Assembly (NCBI GenBank): GCA_040183005.1
Contig: JAMPIW010000002.1
Span: 450,086 to 514,085, forward strand
Reading direction: 5' to 3'
Source: Gammaproteobacteria bacterium
Lineage (GTDB): Bacteria; Pseudomonadota; Gammaproteobacteria; Ga0077554; Ga007554
Length of the DNA stretch: 64,000 nucleotides
Under the pieces are notes generated by a model. It searched no databases, had not been told where the DNA came from, and saw nothing but the letters and a program-made list of their open reading frames with translations. Positions within the stretch are counted from its first letter, which is position 1. Each line of letters begins with the position of its first letter. This document shows, piece after piece, positions 53,128-64,000 of this stretch. The position numbers were made by a program, and so were the translations under genes.

Positions 53128-54468
53128 TTACAACCCCAGCTTCTTTTCCAGATAATGGATATTCGTGCCGCCCGCAATGAAGGCCGCATCTTTGAGAATG
53201 TCGCGGTGCAGCGGGATGTTGGTGTTGATGCCTTCCACAATGATCTCGCTGAGCGCGGTGCGCATGCGCGCCAGGGCTGACTCGCGGGTGTCGCCATGCG
53301 CAATCAGCTTGCCGATCATCGAGTCATAATTGGGCGGCACCTTGTAACCGGAATAGATATGCGAATCGACACGCACGCCAGGGCCACCTGGCGCATGGTA
53401 GCGGGTGATCATGCCTGGCGATGGCATGAAGGTGGCCGGGTCTTCGGCATTGATGCGGCACTCTATGGCGTGGCCGCGCAAGACGATGTCTTTTTGCTGA
53501 TACGGCAACGGCTCACCAGCAGCGATGCGTAACTGTTCCTTGACGATGTCCACGCCAGTGACCATCTCCGTGATCGGGTGCTCCACCTGGACACGGGTAT
53601 TCATCTCGATGAAGTAAAAGCGTTCATTCTCATACAAAAACTCGAACGTGCCCGCGCCGCGATAACCGATTTTCTTGCAGGCCTTGACGCAGATCTCGCC
53701 CATGCTCTTGCGCAGCTTGTCGGAAAGACCGGGCGCCGGAGCTTCTTCGATTACCTTCTGGTGGCGGCGCTGCGTGGAGCAGTCGCGCTCACCGAGATGA
53801 ATCACGTTGCCGTGCTGGTCGGCCAGCACCTGAAACTCGATATGGCGCGGGTTCTCCAGAAATTTTTCCATGTACACGGTGGCATTACCGAAGGCATTGG
53901 CGGCCTCGGTTCGCGTCAGAGAGACAGCCTGCAACAGCGCGGCCTCGCTATGCACTACGCGCATGCCGCGCCCACCGCCACCGCCCGCCGCCTTGATGAT
54001 GACGGGATAGCCGATGTCGCGCGCCATCGTGCGAATCTCCTGCTCGTCATCTTCAAGCGGGCCTCCGGAGCCTGGCACGCACGGCACACCGGCTTTTTTC
54101 ATGGTGGTGATGGCGGAGATTTTGTCGCCCATCAGGCGTATCGTTTCGGGCCGTGGACCGATAAAGATAAAACCGCTCTGTTCAACGCGTTCGGCAAAAT
54201 CGGCATTTTCGGAGAGGAAGCCATAACCGGGATGGATGGCCACTGCGTCGGTGACCTCGGCGGCACTGATCAGCGCAGGAATGTTCAGGTAACTCTGGGC
54301 GGCGGGTGCCGGACCAATGCACACAGATTCGTCGGCCAGCAATACGTGTTTCAGGTCACGATCCGCCGAGGAATGCACCGCCACGGTTTTAATGCCCAGT
54401 TCACGGCACGCGCGCAAGATGCGCAAGGCGATTTCACCGCGATTGGCAATAACGATTTTTTCAAGCAT
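53128..54468 (-). CDS. accC: Acetyl-CoA carboxylase, biotin carboxylase subunit
   Basis: A 446-residue enzyme that carboxylates biotin on AccB using ATP and bicarbonate, the first step of fatty acid synthesis. It shows the ATP-grasp pattern: [51 protein letters not shown] and [20 protein letters not shown]. Length matches E. coli AccC (449). accB lies 57 bases upstream on the same strand. Confidence 0.97.
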   Translation of the reverse strand: MLEKIVIANRGEIALRILRACRELGIKTVAVHSSADRDLKHVLLADESVCIGPAPAAQSYLNIPALISAAEVTDAVAIHPGYGFLSENADFAERVEQSGFIFIGPRPETIRLMGDKISAITTMKKAGVPCVPGSGGPLEDDEQEIRTMARDIGYPVIIKAAGGGGGRGMRVVHSEAALLQAVSLTRTEAANAFGNATVYMEKFLENPRHIEFQVLADQHGNVIHLGERDCSTQRRHQKVIEEAPAPGLSDKLRKSMGEICVKACKKIGYRGAGTFEFLYENERFYFIEMNTRVQVEHPITEMVTGVDIVKEQLRIAAGEPLPYQQKDIVLRGHAIECRINAEDPATFMPSPGMITRYHAPGGPGVRVDSHIYSGYKVPPNYDSMIGKLIAHGDTRESALARMRTALSEIIVEGINTNIPLHRDILKDAAFIAGGTNIHYLEKKLGL

Positions 54469-54525
54469 TCATCAGGCTCACTATAGGATGAAGGGAGTCA
54501 GATGAGACGGGCTGTACACCCACCC

Positions 54526-54978
54526 CTACTCAATGACAAAGAGTGGCTCGCCATATTCGACAGGTTCGCCATTTTCCACCAGGATGGCGGTCACTACGCC
54601 AGCCTTGTCGGAATCGATCTGGTTGAGCATCTTCATCGCCTCGATGATGCACAGGGTATCGCCAACATTGACGCGCTGTCCCACCTCGACAAAAGCCTTG
54701 GTGCCGGGAGAAGGGGAGCGGTAAAAGGTGCCGACCATGGGTGATGTTACGGCATGGCCAGGCGCGGTGGCTGCGGCCTCTTGCGCTGGCGCAACGGACG
54801 GAGCCGCCGCAGACGTGGCGACCACGGTAGGGGCTGCGTGGGCCTGCATCATCATCGGCGCAGGCGATTGGCCGTAACGGCTGATACGCACCGACTCCTC
54901 GCCCTCCCGGATCTCAAGCTCCGCAATACCGGACTCTTCAAGCAATTCAATTAATTTTTTAACTTTGCGTATATCCAT
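54526..54978 (-). CDS. accB: Biotin carboxyl carrier protein
   Basis: A 150-residue BCCP. The biotinylated Lys is in [10 protein letters not shown] near residue 116; the N-terminal helix [18 protein letters not shown] and a Pro/Ala linker come first. It carries carboxybiotin between AccC and the carboxyltransferase. It precedes accC in the normal order, with aroQ just upstream. Confidence 0.97.
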   Translation of the reverse strand: MDIRKVKKLIELLEESGIAELEIREGEESVRISRYGQSPAPMMMQAHAAPTVVATSAAAPSVAPAQEAAATAPGHAVTSPMVGTFYRSPSPGTKAFVEVGQRVNVGDTLCIIEAMKMLNQIDSDKAGVVTAILVENGEPVEYGEPLFVIE

Positions 54979-55002
54979 AATTTACCCAAATTAATGTATC
55001 TA

Positions 55003-55443
55003 TCAATTACCAAGGCGCGCCAAGGCAGCCTGCAGCGCCAATTCATAACTTTGCGGCCCGAAACCGCAGATGACCCCGACCGCAAGATCGGAGAAGTGGG
55101 AATGGTGACGAAACGCTTCTCGCGCATGCACGTTGGACAAATGCACCTCAATAAACGGGATGCGCACCGCGCTCAACGCGTCGCGTAGCGCGACACTGGT
55201 ATGTGTGAAAGCAGCGGGATTAATAATGATAAACTCTATGGACTCCTGCTGGGCCGCGTGTATTCGCTCCACCAGCATGTGTTCGGCGTTACTCTGAAAA
55301 CTGGCCAGGGTGTGGCCTGCCGCCTGGGCAAGCTCTTCCAGCCGTGCGTTGATAGCGCCCAGCGTCACCCGCCCATAATGCTCAGGCTCACGAGCACCCA
55401 ACAGATTGAGGTTCGGTCCGTGCAGAACCAGTACCACCGCCAT
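55003..55443 (-). CDS. aroQ: Type II 3-dehydroquinate dehydratase
   Basis: A 146-residue enzyme of the shikimate pathway. [52 protein letters not shown] and [17 protein letters not shown] carry the Tyr/Arg/His catalytic residues of the family. The ATG at 55443 is used; the longer frame upstream is not homologous. The aroQ-accB-accC order is common in gammaproteobacteria. Confidence 0.96.
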   Translation of the reverse strand: MAVVLVLHGPNLNLLGAREPEHYGRVTLGAINARLEELAQAAGHTLASFQSNAEHMLVERIHAAQQESIEFIIINPAAFTHTSVALRDALSAVRIPFIEVHLSNVHAREAFRHHSHFSDLAVGVICGFGPQSYELALQAALARLGN

Positions 55444-55606
55444 CTCGCCCCCTCCAAACACAGCAAGCAACACACGCGTATTATTTGCGTATGTTTTTTT
55501 AAGCTTTCTTATAGAAACCCGACGAGGTGAATTGTGCATGGCGGTGAGCGTTTTGTCCAGATCAAATGAAATAGACCGTATTTCGACGCAGATCGACGCC
55601 AGATGT

Positions 55607-56188
55607 TCATAGCAGGGGTTTGATAGTCTCCTCGGCAAGCTGACGGGACATCTCGCCGATCTGGCCGTAAATGACTCTGCCCTTGCGGTCGATGACGACG
55701 GTATAGGGCAATGCCCCCATCGTATTCCCATACCGTTCGGCGATGATCATTGCATCATCCTCCCCCACCAGAACGGGGTAATTGATCTTCATTCTGGACG
55801 TCTTCATAAATGCCTGGATCGCTTCAACATCGTCAAAGGCTACACCCACAAATTGCAGACCCTGCGGGCCATACTTCTTCTGCAATTCAATAAAAGCAGG
55901 CATCTCGCGGCGGCACGGCCCACACCAGGTAGCCCAAAAGTTGACCACCAGCACCTTGCCGTCCCAAGTGCTGATATTGCGCGATATGCCCTCCATGTCC
56001 GGCAATGCAAACGCCGGGCGCATCGGGCCTGCCTCCTGCGCAGGCGCGGGCATGGGCACAGGCGTAGCGCGCTTTTCCGCCGCATTGGCAGGCGTCACTT
56101 CCTGCAATCCCGCGAAAAAGTATTTGCTGGCCATGGCGCCGAAACCAAAAAACAACAGCGCAGCCAGTATCAACCCGGATTTTTTCAT
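55607..56188 (-). CDS. TlpA-type periplasmic thioredoxin
   Basis: A 193-residue protein with an N-terminal anchor or signal helix and a thioredoxin fold. The active site is [15 protein letters not shown], and [18 protein letters not shown] supplies the cis-Pro loop. It is probably reduced by DsbD, whose stop overlaps its ATG by four bases, and used for periplasmic disulfide reduction or cytochrome maturation. Confidence 0.88.
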   Translation of the reverse strand: MKKSGLILAALLFFGFGAMASKYFFAGLQEVTPANAAEKRATPVPMPAPAQEAGPMRPAFALPDMEGISRNISTWDGKVLVVNFWATWCGPCRREMPAFIELQKKYGPQGLQFVGVAFDDVEAIQAFMKTSRMKINYPVLVGEDDAMIIAERYGNTMGALPYTVVIDRKGRVIYGQIGEMSRQLAEETIKPLL

Positions 56189-58077
56189 AATGTACGTACT
56201 CCCTGCTTCCTTCCAAGCGTCGCAGCAACATGCGCCTGAAAATTCCCTGCCTTCAAAAAACCCACTACGCGGCGGTCACGCTGCTCTGTGCCGTCGGGGC
56301 CAAAAAACATGATGGACGGCGGGCCAAAAATACCAAAGTGTTTGAGCAGTGTCTGATCTTCGGCGTCATTGGCGGTGACATCGGCCTGCAACAGCACCAC
56401 ACCAGCCAGCGCTTGCTGAACACCCGGATCAGAGAAGGTGTATTTCTCCATCTCCTTGCAGGAGACACACCAGTCGGCATAAAAATCGAGCATGACGGGC
56501 TTGCCAGAAGCGCGCGCCAGATCAATTTCCCGGTTCAATCCGGCCAGGCCTTTGATGGTCTTGAACGACAGCGGGGGGGCTTCGGCGGCGGACAGTCCAC
56601 CTCCGGCGAATTGCACGCCGCGCAAGGGCTGGAATACATCCTTGCCGCCGCCTGCCGCACCGAGCATGATCAAGCCGCCACAGATCAGCAACACCAGCCC
56701 CACGCCCTTCCACAGCTTGCTCCAGCCGCTGGCCTCCGGGGGTTGCCGCTCCAGGGCGCCCATATACACAGCCGAAATGATGAGCAGCACCGCCCATAGC
56801 ACCATGGTAATCTGCGGCGGCAGAATGCGTTCCAGCATCCACACGGCCACCGCCAGCAACATCACACCAAACACCGCCTTGATGGCGTTCATCCAATCCC
56901 CGGCCTTGGGCAATAGCTTGCCTGCGGAGGCGCCGATAACCAGCAGCGGCCCGCCCATGCCCAGACTCAGCGCAAACAAGGCAGACCCGCCAAGCACGGC
57001 GTCACCGCTCTGGCCGATATAAATCAGGGCGCCCGCCAGTGGCGCAGCAATGCAGGGGCCGACAATGAGTGCAGACAAAAAACCCATCACGGCGACGCCC
57101 GCATGGCTGCCGCCGCGCTGTTTGTTGCTCATCTCGGTCAGCTTGCTTTGCCAGCGACCGGGTAGTTGCAGATCATAGAAGCCGAACATAGACAGAGACA
57201 ACAGCACGAACACGGCAGCAAAGCTACCGAGTATCCAGGGGTTTTGAAAAACCGCTTGGAGATTCCCGCCGAACAACCCGGTAACGACCCCCACAATTGT
57301 GTAGGTCACCGCCATGGCAAGCACGTAAGACAACGACAAAGTGAAAGCTCGGCGTGTAGTAAGCGCCCTGCCCTGCCCTACGATGATACTGGACAAGATG
57401 GGGATCATGGGGAACATGCAAGGGGTAAAGGCCAGCAGCAGGCCAATACCGAAGAAGCTGAGCAGGGTGAGCGCCGTGTTGCCGCTCGCCAGGGATTGGG
57501 CATAGCGGTCTTGCTCCGGGGCATCATCATTAGCGGCAGCAGGTGGCACAGAGGCAAACGGCGCGCTACCGCCAGGCAGTGTTAATGCAACAACCTTGGT
57601 GATCGGCGGGTAACAAAAACCGGCATCGGCGCAGCCCTGATAATGCAGCTCCAGATTGATGTCGGCAGGTGAAGTGGAGGTGCGCGTTACAGGCAAAGTG
57701 ATGGTCAGCGGCTTGTGATAGACCTCAACTTGGCCGAAGTTGGGGTCGGTCTTGAATTCGCCGGGGGGGGCGGTAAAAGTGCCGAGACTGACGCCCGCGC
57801 CATCTTTCAGCACGAACGAAAATTTACTTTTATAGAGATAATAACCCTCGGCAACATCCCACCGCGCACTCACGGTAGTGGCATTGATGGCGTTCACCGA
57901 CAGAACAAAAGCGCGATCCGCTTCCAGAAATTTTTCATCCGGCTTTTTTACGCCCAGCCGCTCGCCAAGAGAAGAAATCGCCCCGAAAAGCCCCTGCGAG
58001 GAAGCGTCCGCCACCACCGTCACTGGCATTACCACACCGGTGGCAAATAACCACAGCACCATCAAAAACCGCTTCAC
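56185..58077 (-). CDS. dsbD: Thiol:disulfide interchange protein DsbD
   Basis: A 630-residue electron shuttle that passes reducing power from cytoplasmic thioredoxin to the periplasm. The alpha domain has GCADAGFCYPP (both catalytic Cys). The membrane part has FTPCMFPM and GPCIAAPLAGA, which carry the two membrane Cys. The gamma domain ends with FYADWCVSCKEMEKYTF. All three redox pairs are therefore present. It would supply CcmG, CcmH and the TlpA-like proteins of this window. It overlaps the TlpA gene and lies 16 bases after cutA. Confidence 0.96.
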   Translation of the reverse strand: MKRFLMVLWLFATGVVMPVTVVADASSQGLFGAISSLGERLGVKKPDEKFLEADRAFVLSVNAINATTVSARWDVAEGYYLYKSKFSFVLKDGAGVSLGTFTAPPGEFKTDPNFGQVEVYHKPLTITLPVTRTSTSPADINLELHYQGCADAGFCYPPITKVVALTLPGGSAPFASVPPAAANDDAPEQDRYAQSLASGNTALTLLSFFGIGLLLAFTPCMFPMIPILSSIIVGQGRALTTRRAFTLSLSYVLAMAVTYTIVGVVTGLFGGNLQAVFQNPWILGSFAAVFVLLSLSMFGFYDLQLPGRWQSKLTEMSNKQRGGSHAGVAVMGFLSALIVGPCIAAPLAGALIYIGQSGDAVLGGSALFALSLGMGGPLLVIGASAGKLLPKAGDWMNAIKAVFGVMLLAVAVWMLERILPPQITMVLWAVLLIISAVYMGALERQPPEASGWSKLWKGVGLVLLICGGLIMLGAAGGGKDVFQPLRGVQFAGGGLSAAEAPPLSFKTIKGLAGLNREIDLARASGKPVMLDFYADWCVSCKEMEKYTFSDPGVQQALAGVVLLQADVTANDAEDQTLLKHFGIFGPPSIMFFGPDGTEQRDRRVVGFLKAGNFQAHVAATLGRKQGVRTL

Positions 58078-58092
58078 GCTTTCTATATCTCT

Positions 58093-58416
58093 CTATATCT
58101 CTTCTGAGGAATCAATCCAGGCAAGGTAGGCCGCCAGCCCAGTGTCAATGGAGACAGCGAGAATCTCTGGAAGTTCATAGGGGTGCATCGCCAGAATAGC
58201 CTCCTCAATCGCAGCATAATCCTCCACCCGCGATTTAATGAGCAGCAAATGCTCCTCTCCGGTCTGGCGCTCCCCTTTCCAGTAATAGACCGAACGCATG
58301 GTCGGCAGGATATTAACACAGGCGGCCAGCCCCTGATCCACCAGGGCGCCGGCAAGGGTATCGGCTACTCCGGGGTCCGGGCAGGTGGTAAGAACGATGT
58401 GGTATTTGTTATTCAT
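58093..58416 (-). CDS. cutA: Divalent cation tolerance protein CutA
   Basis: About 107 residues from the Met at 58416. YHIVLTTCPDPGVADTLAGALVDQGLAACVN, SVYYWKGERQTGEEHLLLIKS and HPYELPEILAVSI-type blocks identify CutA, a small trimer implicated in metal tolerance. An in-frame Met at 58434 is an alternative start. The cutA-dsbD order upstream of a divergent groESL is common in gammaproteobacteria. Confidence 0.93.
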   Translation of the reverse strand: MNNKYHIVLTTCPDPGVADTLAGALVDQGLAACVNILPTMRSVYYWKGERQTGEEHLLLIKSRVEDYAAIEEAILAMHPYELPEILAVSIDTGLAAYLAWIDSSEEI

Positions 58417-58486
58417 CCCAAGAAGATACCGCATCCTTGCCGCCCGAGCAAAAACGCGTTAAACCATGAATCTTTTACGAAATCAC

Positions 58487-58514
58487 TTGACGTAGGAAAT
58501 TTGACGGATATCAT
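58487..58514 (+). promoter_or_regulatory. Candidate sigma-70 promoter of groESL
   Basis: TTGACG (58487-58492) and TATCAT (58509-58514) are 16 bases apart and lie just upstream of the CIRCE element. The position gives a transcription start within the operator, as expected for HrcA control. Confidence 0.6.
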
Positions 58515-58516
58515 TA

Positions 58517-58543
58517 TTAGCACTCGTCGACGGTGAGTGCTAA
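58517..58543. promoter_or_regulatory. CIRCE operator (HrcA binding site)
   Basis: TTAGCACTC-N9-GAGTGCTAA is a perfect match to the CIRCE consensus. HrcA binding here would repress groESL until heat shock. No hrcA gene is in the window. Confidence 0.97.
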
Positions 58544-58613
58544 TTAACGCTCGCCGCGATGCTGAAACCGCAGCACACACGTGTTAAGTCTTTAATTATT
58601 AGGGAGATTACAT

Positions 58614-58904
58614 ATGAAAATCCGTCCTTTGCATGATCGCGTCATCATCCGTCGCATGGAGGAAGAGCGTAAATCAGCCGGTGGCATCGTGATTCCTGAT
58701 ACCGCAGCCGAGAAACCCGTGCGCGGCGAAGTGATCGCCGTGGGCAAGGGCAAGATCCTTGAAAATGGCGAAGTGCGCACCCTGGCCGTCAAGCCAGGCG
58801 ACAGAGTGCTGTTTGGAAAATATTCCGGCACCGAGATCAAGGTCGAAGGTGAAGATCTTCTGGTGATGCGCGAAGAAGATATCGTCGCCGTCATCGAAGA
58901 GTAA
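58614..58904 (+). CDS. groES: Co-chaperonin GroES
   Basis: A 96-residue subunit of the GroEL lid. [31 protein letters not shown] (mobile loop) and [21 protein letters not shown] are family landmarks. A strong AGGGAG site precedes the ATG. It is the first gene after the CIRCE element. Confidence 0.98.
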   Translation: MKIRPLHDRVIIRRMEEERKSAGGIVIPDTAAEKPVRGEVIAVGKGKILENGEVRTLAVKPGDRVLFGKYSGTEIKVEGEDLLVMREEDIVAVIEE

Positions 58905-58958
58905 TATATAGTTCTCACGATCCTTTCATTATTTGATCAACGAATTCAGAGGGAATAA

Positions 58959-60608
<1,650 letters not shown>

Positions 60609-60652
60609 GCCCCGGTCCGCAGAAACGGGAGCACTCCCGCCCTGCAAACCTG

Positions 60653-60685
<33 letters not shown>

Positions 60686-61194
60686 ATGGCGTGCATTGCG
60701 GCATGGCAGCGCACGCCCACCAAGCTCGCCTAGGTGCACCTCATTCCTGCCGATTTCTGCCCTCCTTCCGTTGCATAAGCCAGCAGTACAACGGCCAGCG
60801 AGTGAAAAAATCTGTGTCACCGAGCAGTAATTCAATCATACAATAAAGAAGCTCGGGCAATACAACCCATCCATGCATCAGAAATGGATAGCGCGCCTGC
60901 ACCGAATCCACAATACCTCATAAGGTAGAGTAAATATGGCTGGCCAGCAGATCATTGCCATCATGCCTTTGCAGCAGGTTGACCGTAAAGAAATACGTAC
61001 CGCCAGGTACCAATCTCGTCGACAGTCAGGCATCGACCCCAGTAGCGAGGCAATGCACATACGGCGCAATGCCCTTCAGTTATTCCGACGCATGAGTACA
61101 TATGATTGGATCATACTTAACAACCCCCCGAACCTGAACACAACATTCAGAATCAGGTTTTTCTACAGCGTCGTTAGAACTCGTAGGTGCAGCC
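60686..61194. other. Gene-free stretch after groESL
   Basis: No gene is supported. Near 60936-61000 it contains one copy of a direct repeat that recurs at 63437-63503; the remainder has only short, unsupported open frames. Confidence 0.6.
60936..61000. repeat. Dispersed direct repeat, copy 1
   Basis: CAGCAGATCATTGCCAT, then GCCTTTGCAGCAGGTTGACC and AGAAATA, occur here and again, with few changes and one three-base indel, at 63437-63503 in the same orientation. Both copies lie outside genes. Confidence 0.75.
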
Positions 61195-61386
61195 ATGCAG
61201 AGTCTCCAAACCGCATTGATTCAATGCCCGTACTGCTGGGAACAGATCGAGGTGGTCGTTGACTGCTCGGTTAGGCAACAGGAGTACGTTGAGGATTGCA
61301 GTGTGTGCTGTAGGCCAATCATCATTTCCGTCGTAGCGTCTCGAGGTGAAGTGGTTAGCATTGAGGGGCGAACTGAAGATGAGTGA
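61195..61386 (+). CDS. CPXCG-motif cysteine-rich small protein
   Basis: A 63-residue zinc-ribbon-like protein. It begins IQCPYCWEQIEVVVDCSV and contains YVEDCSVCCRPIIISV, the two Cys pairs of the CPXCG family. The usual Gly after the first pair is replaced by Trp. The family function is unknown. It is free-standing between groESL and the DUF4126 gene. Confidence 0.8.
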   Translation: MQSLQTALIQCPYCWEQIEVVVDCSVRQQEYVEDCSVCCRPIIISVVASRGEVVSIEGRTEDE

Positions 61387-61416
61387 GACCTGCAGTATGT
61401 CTGTCTTGGTAAACGG

Positions 61417-61998
61417 TTAACCGAGCTGCCTGCGCTGCCGAAAGGCGCGCCAGAGCCTCCGCAGAAAATAGCCGACGGCCAGCATGAATAGCGCCAGCAG
61501 CACCAGAAAGGTCATTGGATAATGCAATGCAAGCCATCCGCCAGACACCAGCAACGCCTCTTCACCCAGGGAGGCGGAACCGTTGGTCACCGGCTCAGGG
61601 GACGTATTGAGCATGGCCCGGCTACCGGCTTTGGCAAGATGCGTAGCCGCAGCAATGGTACCGCCGAGCAACAAGGCCGCTGATTGCATCGCCACGCCGC
61701 CGTCGGCAAAAAAAGTGGTAGCCAGAGACGCGCCGGCCGGAATGCGAATGAAAGTATGAACGGCATCGGAAATGCTGTCGATCCACGGCACCTTGTCGCC
61801 AAAAAATTCAGCCAATGCAAAAAGACCGGCAGTACCCATCACCAAAGGATGGGCCAATACGTCCAATGAAGGCGGCAAGAGAAAAAGATCCAGCCGATGA
61901 AGCGCCCCCAGCGCAAATACCACTGCATAGAGGCGCAAGCCCGCGCCTCAGGCGACGGCTGCCGCGATGGCGGCATTGGCGATGAGCTCCGCGCTCAC
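61417..61998 (-). pseudogene. DUF4126 membrane protein interrupted by an in-frame TGA
   Basis: A GTG at 61998 overlaps the DUF4870 stop (GTGA) and opens the frame MSAELIANAAIAAAVA, which meets TGA at 61948-61950 (codon 17) and then continues in the same frame as GAGLRLYAVVFALGAL, a normal DUF4126 continuation, to 61417. The downstream part has four or five helices and the tail FLRRLWRAFRQRRQLG. Either this is a nonsense mutation (for example TGG to TGA), a sequencing error, or translation restarts at a TTG (61938). The family function is unknown. Confidence 0.65.
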
Positions 61999-62399
61999 AG
62001 CGGCATGGGTTTACCTTCGAGGAGCCTGAGCAAACCGCGCGCGATACGATAGAGCACCCACAGACCGGCAACCCAGGCAACAACCATGGCGATAGGGATA
62101 CCCACGAAGGTAAGCGCAAACAGCATTGCGATAATTACCCACAGCAAGGCGAACCAAAAGGTCCGAATCTGCCAGCGAAAGTGAGATTCGAGATAGGTGC
62201 CGCGCGTTTCCTCGCGCTTCACATAATTGATGATGACTGCAATGATGGATGGCCATCCGGTAATAAATGCCGTGACCACAAATGCCGGGGTCAACACCCC
62301 TCCGACCGCGCTAAACGCGTGCAGCCCGTAAATCACATACGTCAGCGTCACCAGCCCATCGGATGCCGACTGTCGTGCATTTTGTTGTTCATCATCCAT
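61995..62399 (-). CDS. DUF4870 membrane protein
   Basis: A 134-residue protein with four helices. TLTYVIYGLHAFSAVGGVL, WPSIIAVIINYVKREETRGTYLESHFRWQIRTFWF and a Trp-rich end match the DUF4870/Tic20-like family; the key blocks are YLESHFRWQIRT. It is immediately upstream of, and overlapping, the broken DUF4126 gene. Role unknown. Confidence 0.85.
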   Translation of the reverse strand: MDDEQQNARQSASDGLVTLTYVIYGLHAFSAVGGVLTPAFVVTAFITGWPSIIAVIINYVKREETRGTYLESHFRWQIRTFWFALLWVIIAMLFALTFVGIPIAMVVAWVAGLWVLYRIARGLLRLLEGKPMPL

Positions 62400-62952
62400 A
62401 CTATTTTGACCTGATCATGACGCGATTACTTTGCGATGAAAGCAATAATGACGAGCCTATGTCATACCAGCAGTATCGGAGATAGCACGACGACACTGGC
62501 ACTCACGTCGCGCGCCAAAGATAAAAACTCCATTTGCATGCGTTTGATTATGAGCATTCGCACCAGTCAAGTCCACATTTCCAGCACCTTCCCGTTCAGA
62601 CTAAGGCGTCGATAAAAGTCTGCAGAGGGCGCAATAAGCGAAGGGTATTGCACTGGATGTTAATTTTCACAACGCAGGCTACTTGCTTTTGTATTCCGAC
62701 ATAGGTGTGTTATCGCACAGACATTTTCGGGCCGAAAGTACATAGTCGCGGGACTGCCACATCCGAGTCATAGGCCCGAGACGGTTGGACGTATTGCGGG
62801 TGATTTCTATTCTTACCACCTTGCCCTGATAGAGTACAGCATGTTGTAGCATGTTGATCTCAGTGAACTTACATAACGTAACAACAGAAAAGTCATTGGC
62901 TCATGCATTCAACAAAAACCTCTAACAACAATAACTCAACAGGAGAGCTAAC
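62400..62952. other. Gene-free stretch before the 62953 gene
   Basis: 553 bases with no supported gene, no clear RNA gene and no strong repeat. A purine-rich site (AGGAGAG) lies directly before the ATG at 62953. Confidence 0.55.
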
Positions 62953-63417
62953 ATGAAACGATTCCTGATCGCAGCCGCTGTTGCCACCGCCACAGTCAGT
63001 CTTGCCATCCCGTCACTTGCGGCCGATGTCGGTGTTTCCATTAGCATCGGACAACCCGGATTCTATGGACGAATCGACATCGGCGACTATCCACGTCCAC
63101 AAGTGATCTATCGTCAGCCAATAATAATCGAGAGGGCTCCGATGTACCGCCCGCCGATCTATCTACGCGTACCCCCCGGCCACGCCAAACATTGGAGAAG
63201 GCACTGCCACGAATACAACGCCTGCGGCGAACAGGTCTTCTTTGTGCGGGACGAGTGGTACAGCCGCGAGTACGTGCCGCGTTACCAGGAACGGTATCGT
63301 GATCGCCGAGATGGCGGCCGTGGCGAGCACAGGAATGATAATCGTGAGCAACACAGGAACGACCGACACGGAAATGACCGCGACCATGGCCGTGATCACC
63401 ATGGCCGTGATGATTAA
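62953..63417 (+). CDS. Hypothetical secreted protein with Arg/His/Asp-rich tail
   Basis: A 154-residue protein with a signal peptide (MKRFLIAAAVATATVSLAIPSLAA). The next part has GVSISIGQPGFYGRIDIGDYPRP and many Pro, Tyr and Arg residues (YRPPIYLRVPPGHAKHW), with two Cys in HCHEYNACGE. The last 45 residues are almost all Arg, His, Asp, Asn and Gly, likely disordered and possibly metal-binding. Similar small proteins with RIDIGDYPxPQ segments occur in betaproteobacteria and gammaproteobacteria, with no known role. Confidence 0.75.
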   Translation: MKRFLIAAAVATATVSLAIPSLAADVGVSISIGQPGFYGRIDIGDYPRPQVIYRQPIIIERAPMYRPPIYLRVPPGHAKHWRRHCHEYNACGEQVFFVRDEWYSREYVPRYQERYRDRRDGGRGEHRNDNREQHRNDRHGNDRDHGRDHHGRDD

Positions 63418-63436
63418 GCTATTGCCCACGTAGAAT

Positions 63437-63503
63437 GTGGCGGAGCAGCAGGTCATTGCCATGCCTTTGCAGCAGGTTGACCATACAGAAATATACGTGT
63501 TGC
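63437..63503. repeat. Dispersed direct repeat, copy 2
   Basis: Second copy of the element at 60936-61000, in the same orientation. It follows the 62953 gene by about 20 bases and precedes the molybdopterin oxidoreductase gene. Confidence 0.75.
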
Positions 63504-63564
63504 TAGCACTCGCCATACTCTTGCGGTAACCTTGGACTCCATCGCGCCGCAAAGGAACCCCTGC

Positions 63565-64000
63565 ATGGCCATCGACCGTCCAGAAGCCCACATCGAGCAT
63601 GACGACGCTCCGGCGGGTGGATTCGGGGCGTTGCGTGGTTCGTTCCAGGCGTTCCAGCGCCAGGGTATTCCGTTAAAGATCATCGAGTCGTTTGCGAAAG
63701 CCAACAAACCGGGCCAGTTTGATTGTCCCGGCTGCGCCTTTCCCGACAAGGGCGGTGCGCTCATCGACAGTTGCGAGCAGGGTCAGAAAGCCATCGCATG
63801 GGAGATGACGCCCCGGCTTGCCGACGCGGTTTTTTTCGCGGCGCATCCCTTGGCCGAACTGCGCGACTGGACCGACTCGGCCCTCGAAAACCAAGGCCGT
63901 CTGGCAACACCACTGCTCTACGACCGTGCCAGCGACACCTATCGGCCGATTACCTGGGATCGGGCGTTTGCCCTGATCGGCGAGACGCTGAACGAGATCG
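63565..64000 (+). CDS. FdhF/YdeP-type molybdopterin oxidoreductase (partial, N-terminus)
   Basis: The ATG at 63565 opens 145 codons that run off the window. GQFDCPGCAFPDKGGALIDSCE and AWEMTPRLADAVFF, then PLLYDRASDTYRPITWDRAF, match the FdhF/YdeP family of bis-MGD oxidoreductases (formate dehydrogenase alpha-subunit-like). The two Cys of CPGC and the later Cys may bind a cluster. The reaction cannot be told from this part. Confidence 0.85.
   Translation, partial: MAIDRPEAHIEHDDAPAGGFGALRGSFQAFQRQGIPLKIIESFAKANKPGQFDCPGCAFPDKGGALIDSCEQGQKAIAWEMTPRLADAVFFAAHPLAELRDWTDSALENQGRLATPLLYDRASDTYRPITWDRAFALIGETLNEI

Overview
The window looks like chromosome of a Gram-negative bacterium, most likely an environmental gammaproteobacterium with a respiratory, metal- or sulfur-associated lifestyle (inference). 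Reasons: a complete System I cytochrome c maturation operon, outer-membrane porins, two outer-membrane-type lipoprotein classes, a CIRCE-controlled groESL operon, rplM-rpsI, accB-accC-aroQ, a split moxR/bat locus and a DUF6279 lipoprotein. No genus can be named from the sequence alone.

Layout. 1-9.0 kb (minus strand): a lipoprotein propeller gene cut by the window edge, a monoheme cytochrome c, a TlpA-type lipoprotein and ccmABCDEFGHI. 9.0-14.0 kb: a formylglycine-generating-enzyme-like protein, an orphan FNR-type box, two small membrane proteins, transposase debris and a BTAD (SARP-like) regulator. 14.1-24.4 kb (plus): moxR and DUF58, then an alkaline phosphatase, a periplasmic protein and an IS5-family element, then DUF4381, batA, batB and batD. 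24.4-26.1 kb: a DUF6279 lipoprotein convergent with a predicted zinc protease.

26.3-42.9 kb (minus): the most interesting region. Read in the direction of transcription it encodes a tetraheme cytochrome, a parvulin prolyl isomerase, a large outer-membrane beta-barrel, two triheme cytochromes, an amicyanin-like cupredoxin with a helical tail, a third triheme cytochrome, two NHL-repeat lipoproteins, an 11-heme cytochrome, ResB, CcsA/ResC, a TPR protein and a YVTN-type propeller. Together this resembles a trans-outer-membrane or extracellular electron-transfer system that carries its own System II haem-attachment machinery, although System I is encoded 18 kb away. Function is inferred from family content and order, not demonstrated.

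43.0-64.0 kb: two paralogous porins with terminators, a ParD/RelE-type toxin-antitoxin pair, tRNA-Gln(CUG), rpsI-rplM, an ABC exporter, a thioredoxin-like [2Fe-2S] ferredoxin, a DUF3426 zinc-ribbon protein, prmA, a two-gene cassette (pesticin-like muramidase plus lipoprotein), accC-accB-aroQ, a TlpA-like thioredoxin with dsbD, cutA, groESL, a CPXCG protein, a DUF4126 gene broken by an in-frame stop, a DUF4870 protein, a basic/His-rich secreted protein and the start of an FdhF/YdeP-type molybdopterin oxidoreductase. Intergenic regions are rich in unrelated dispersed palindromes.
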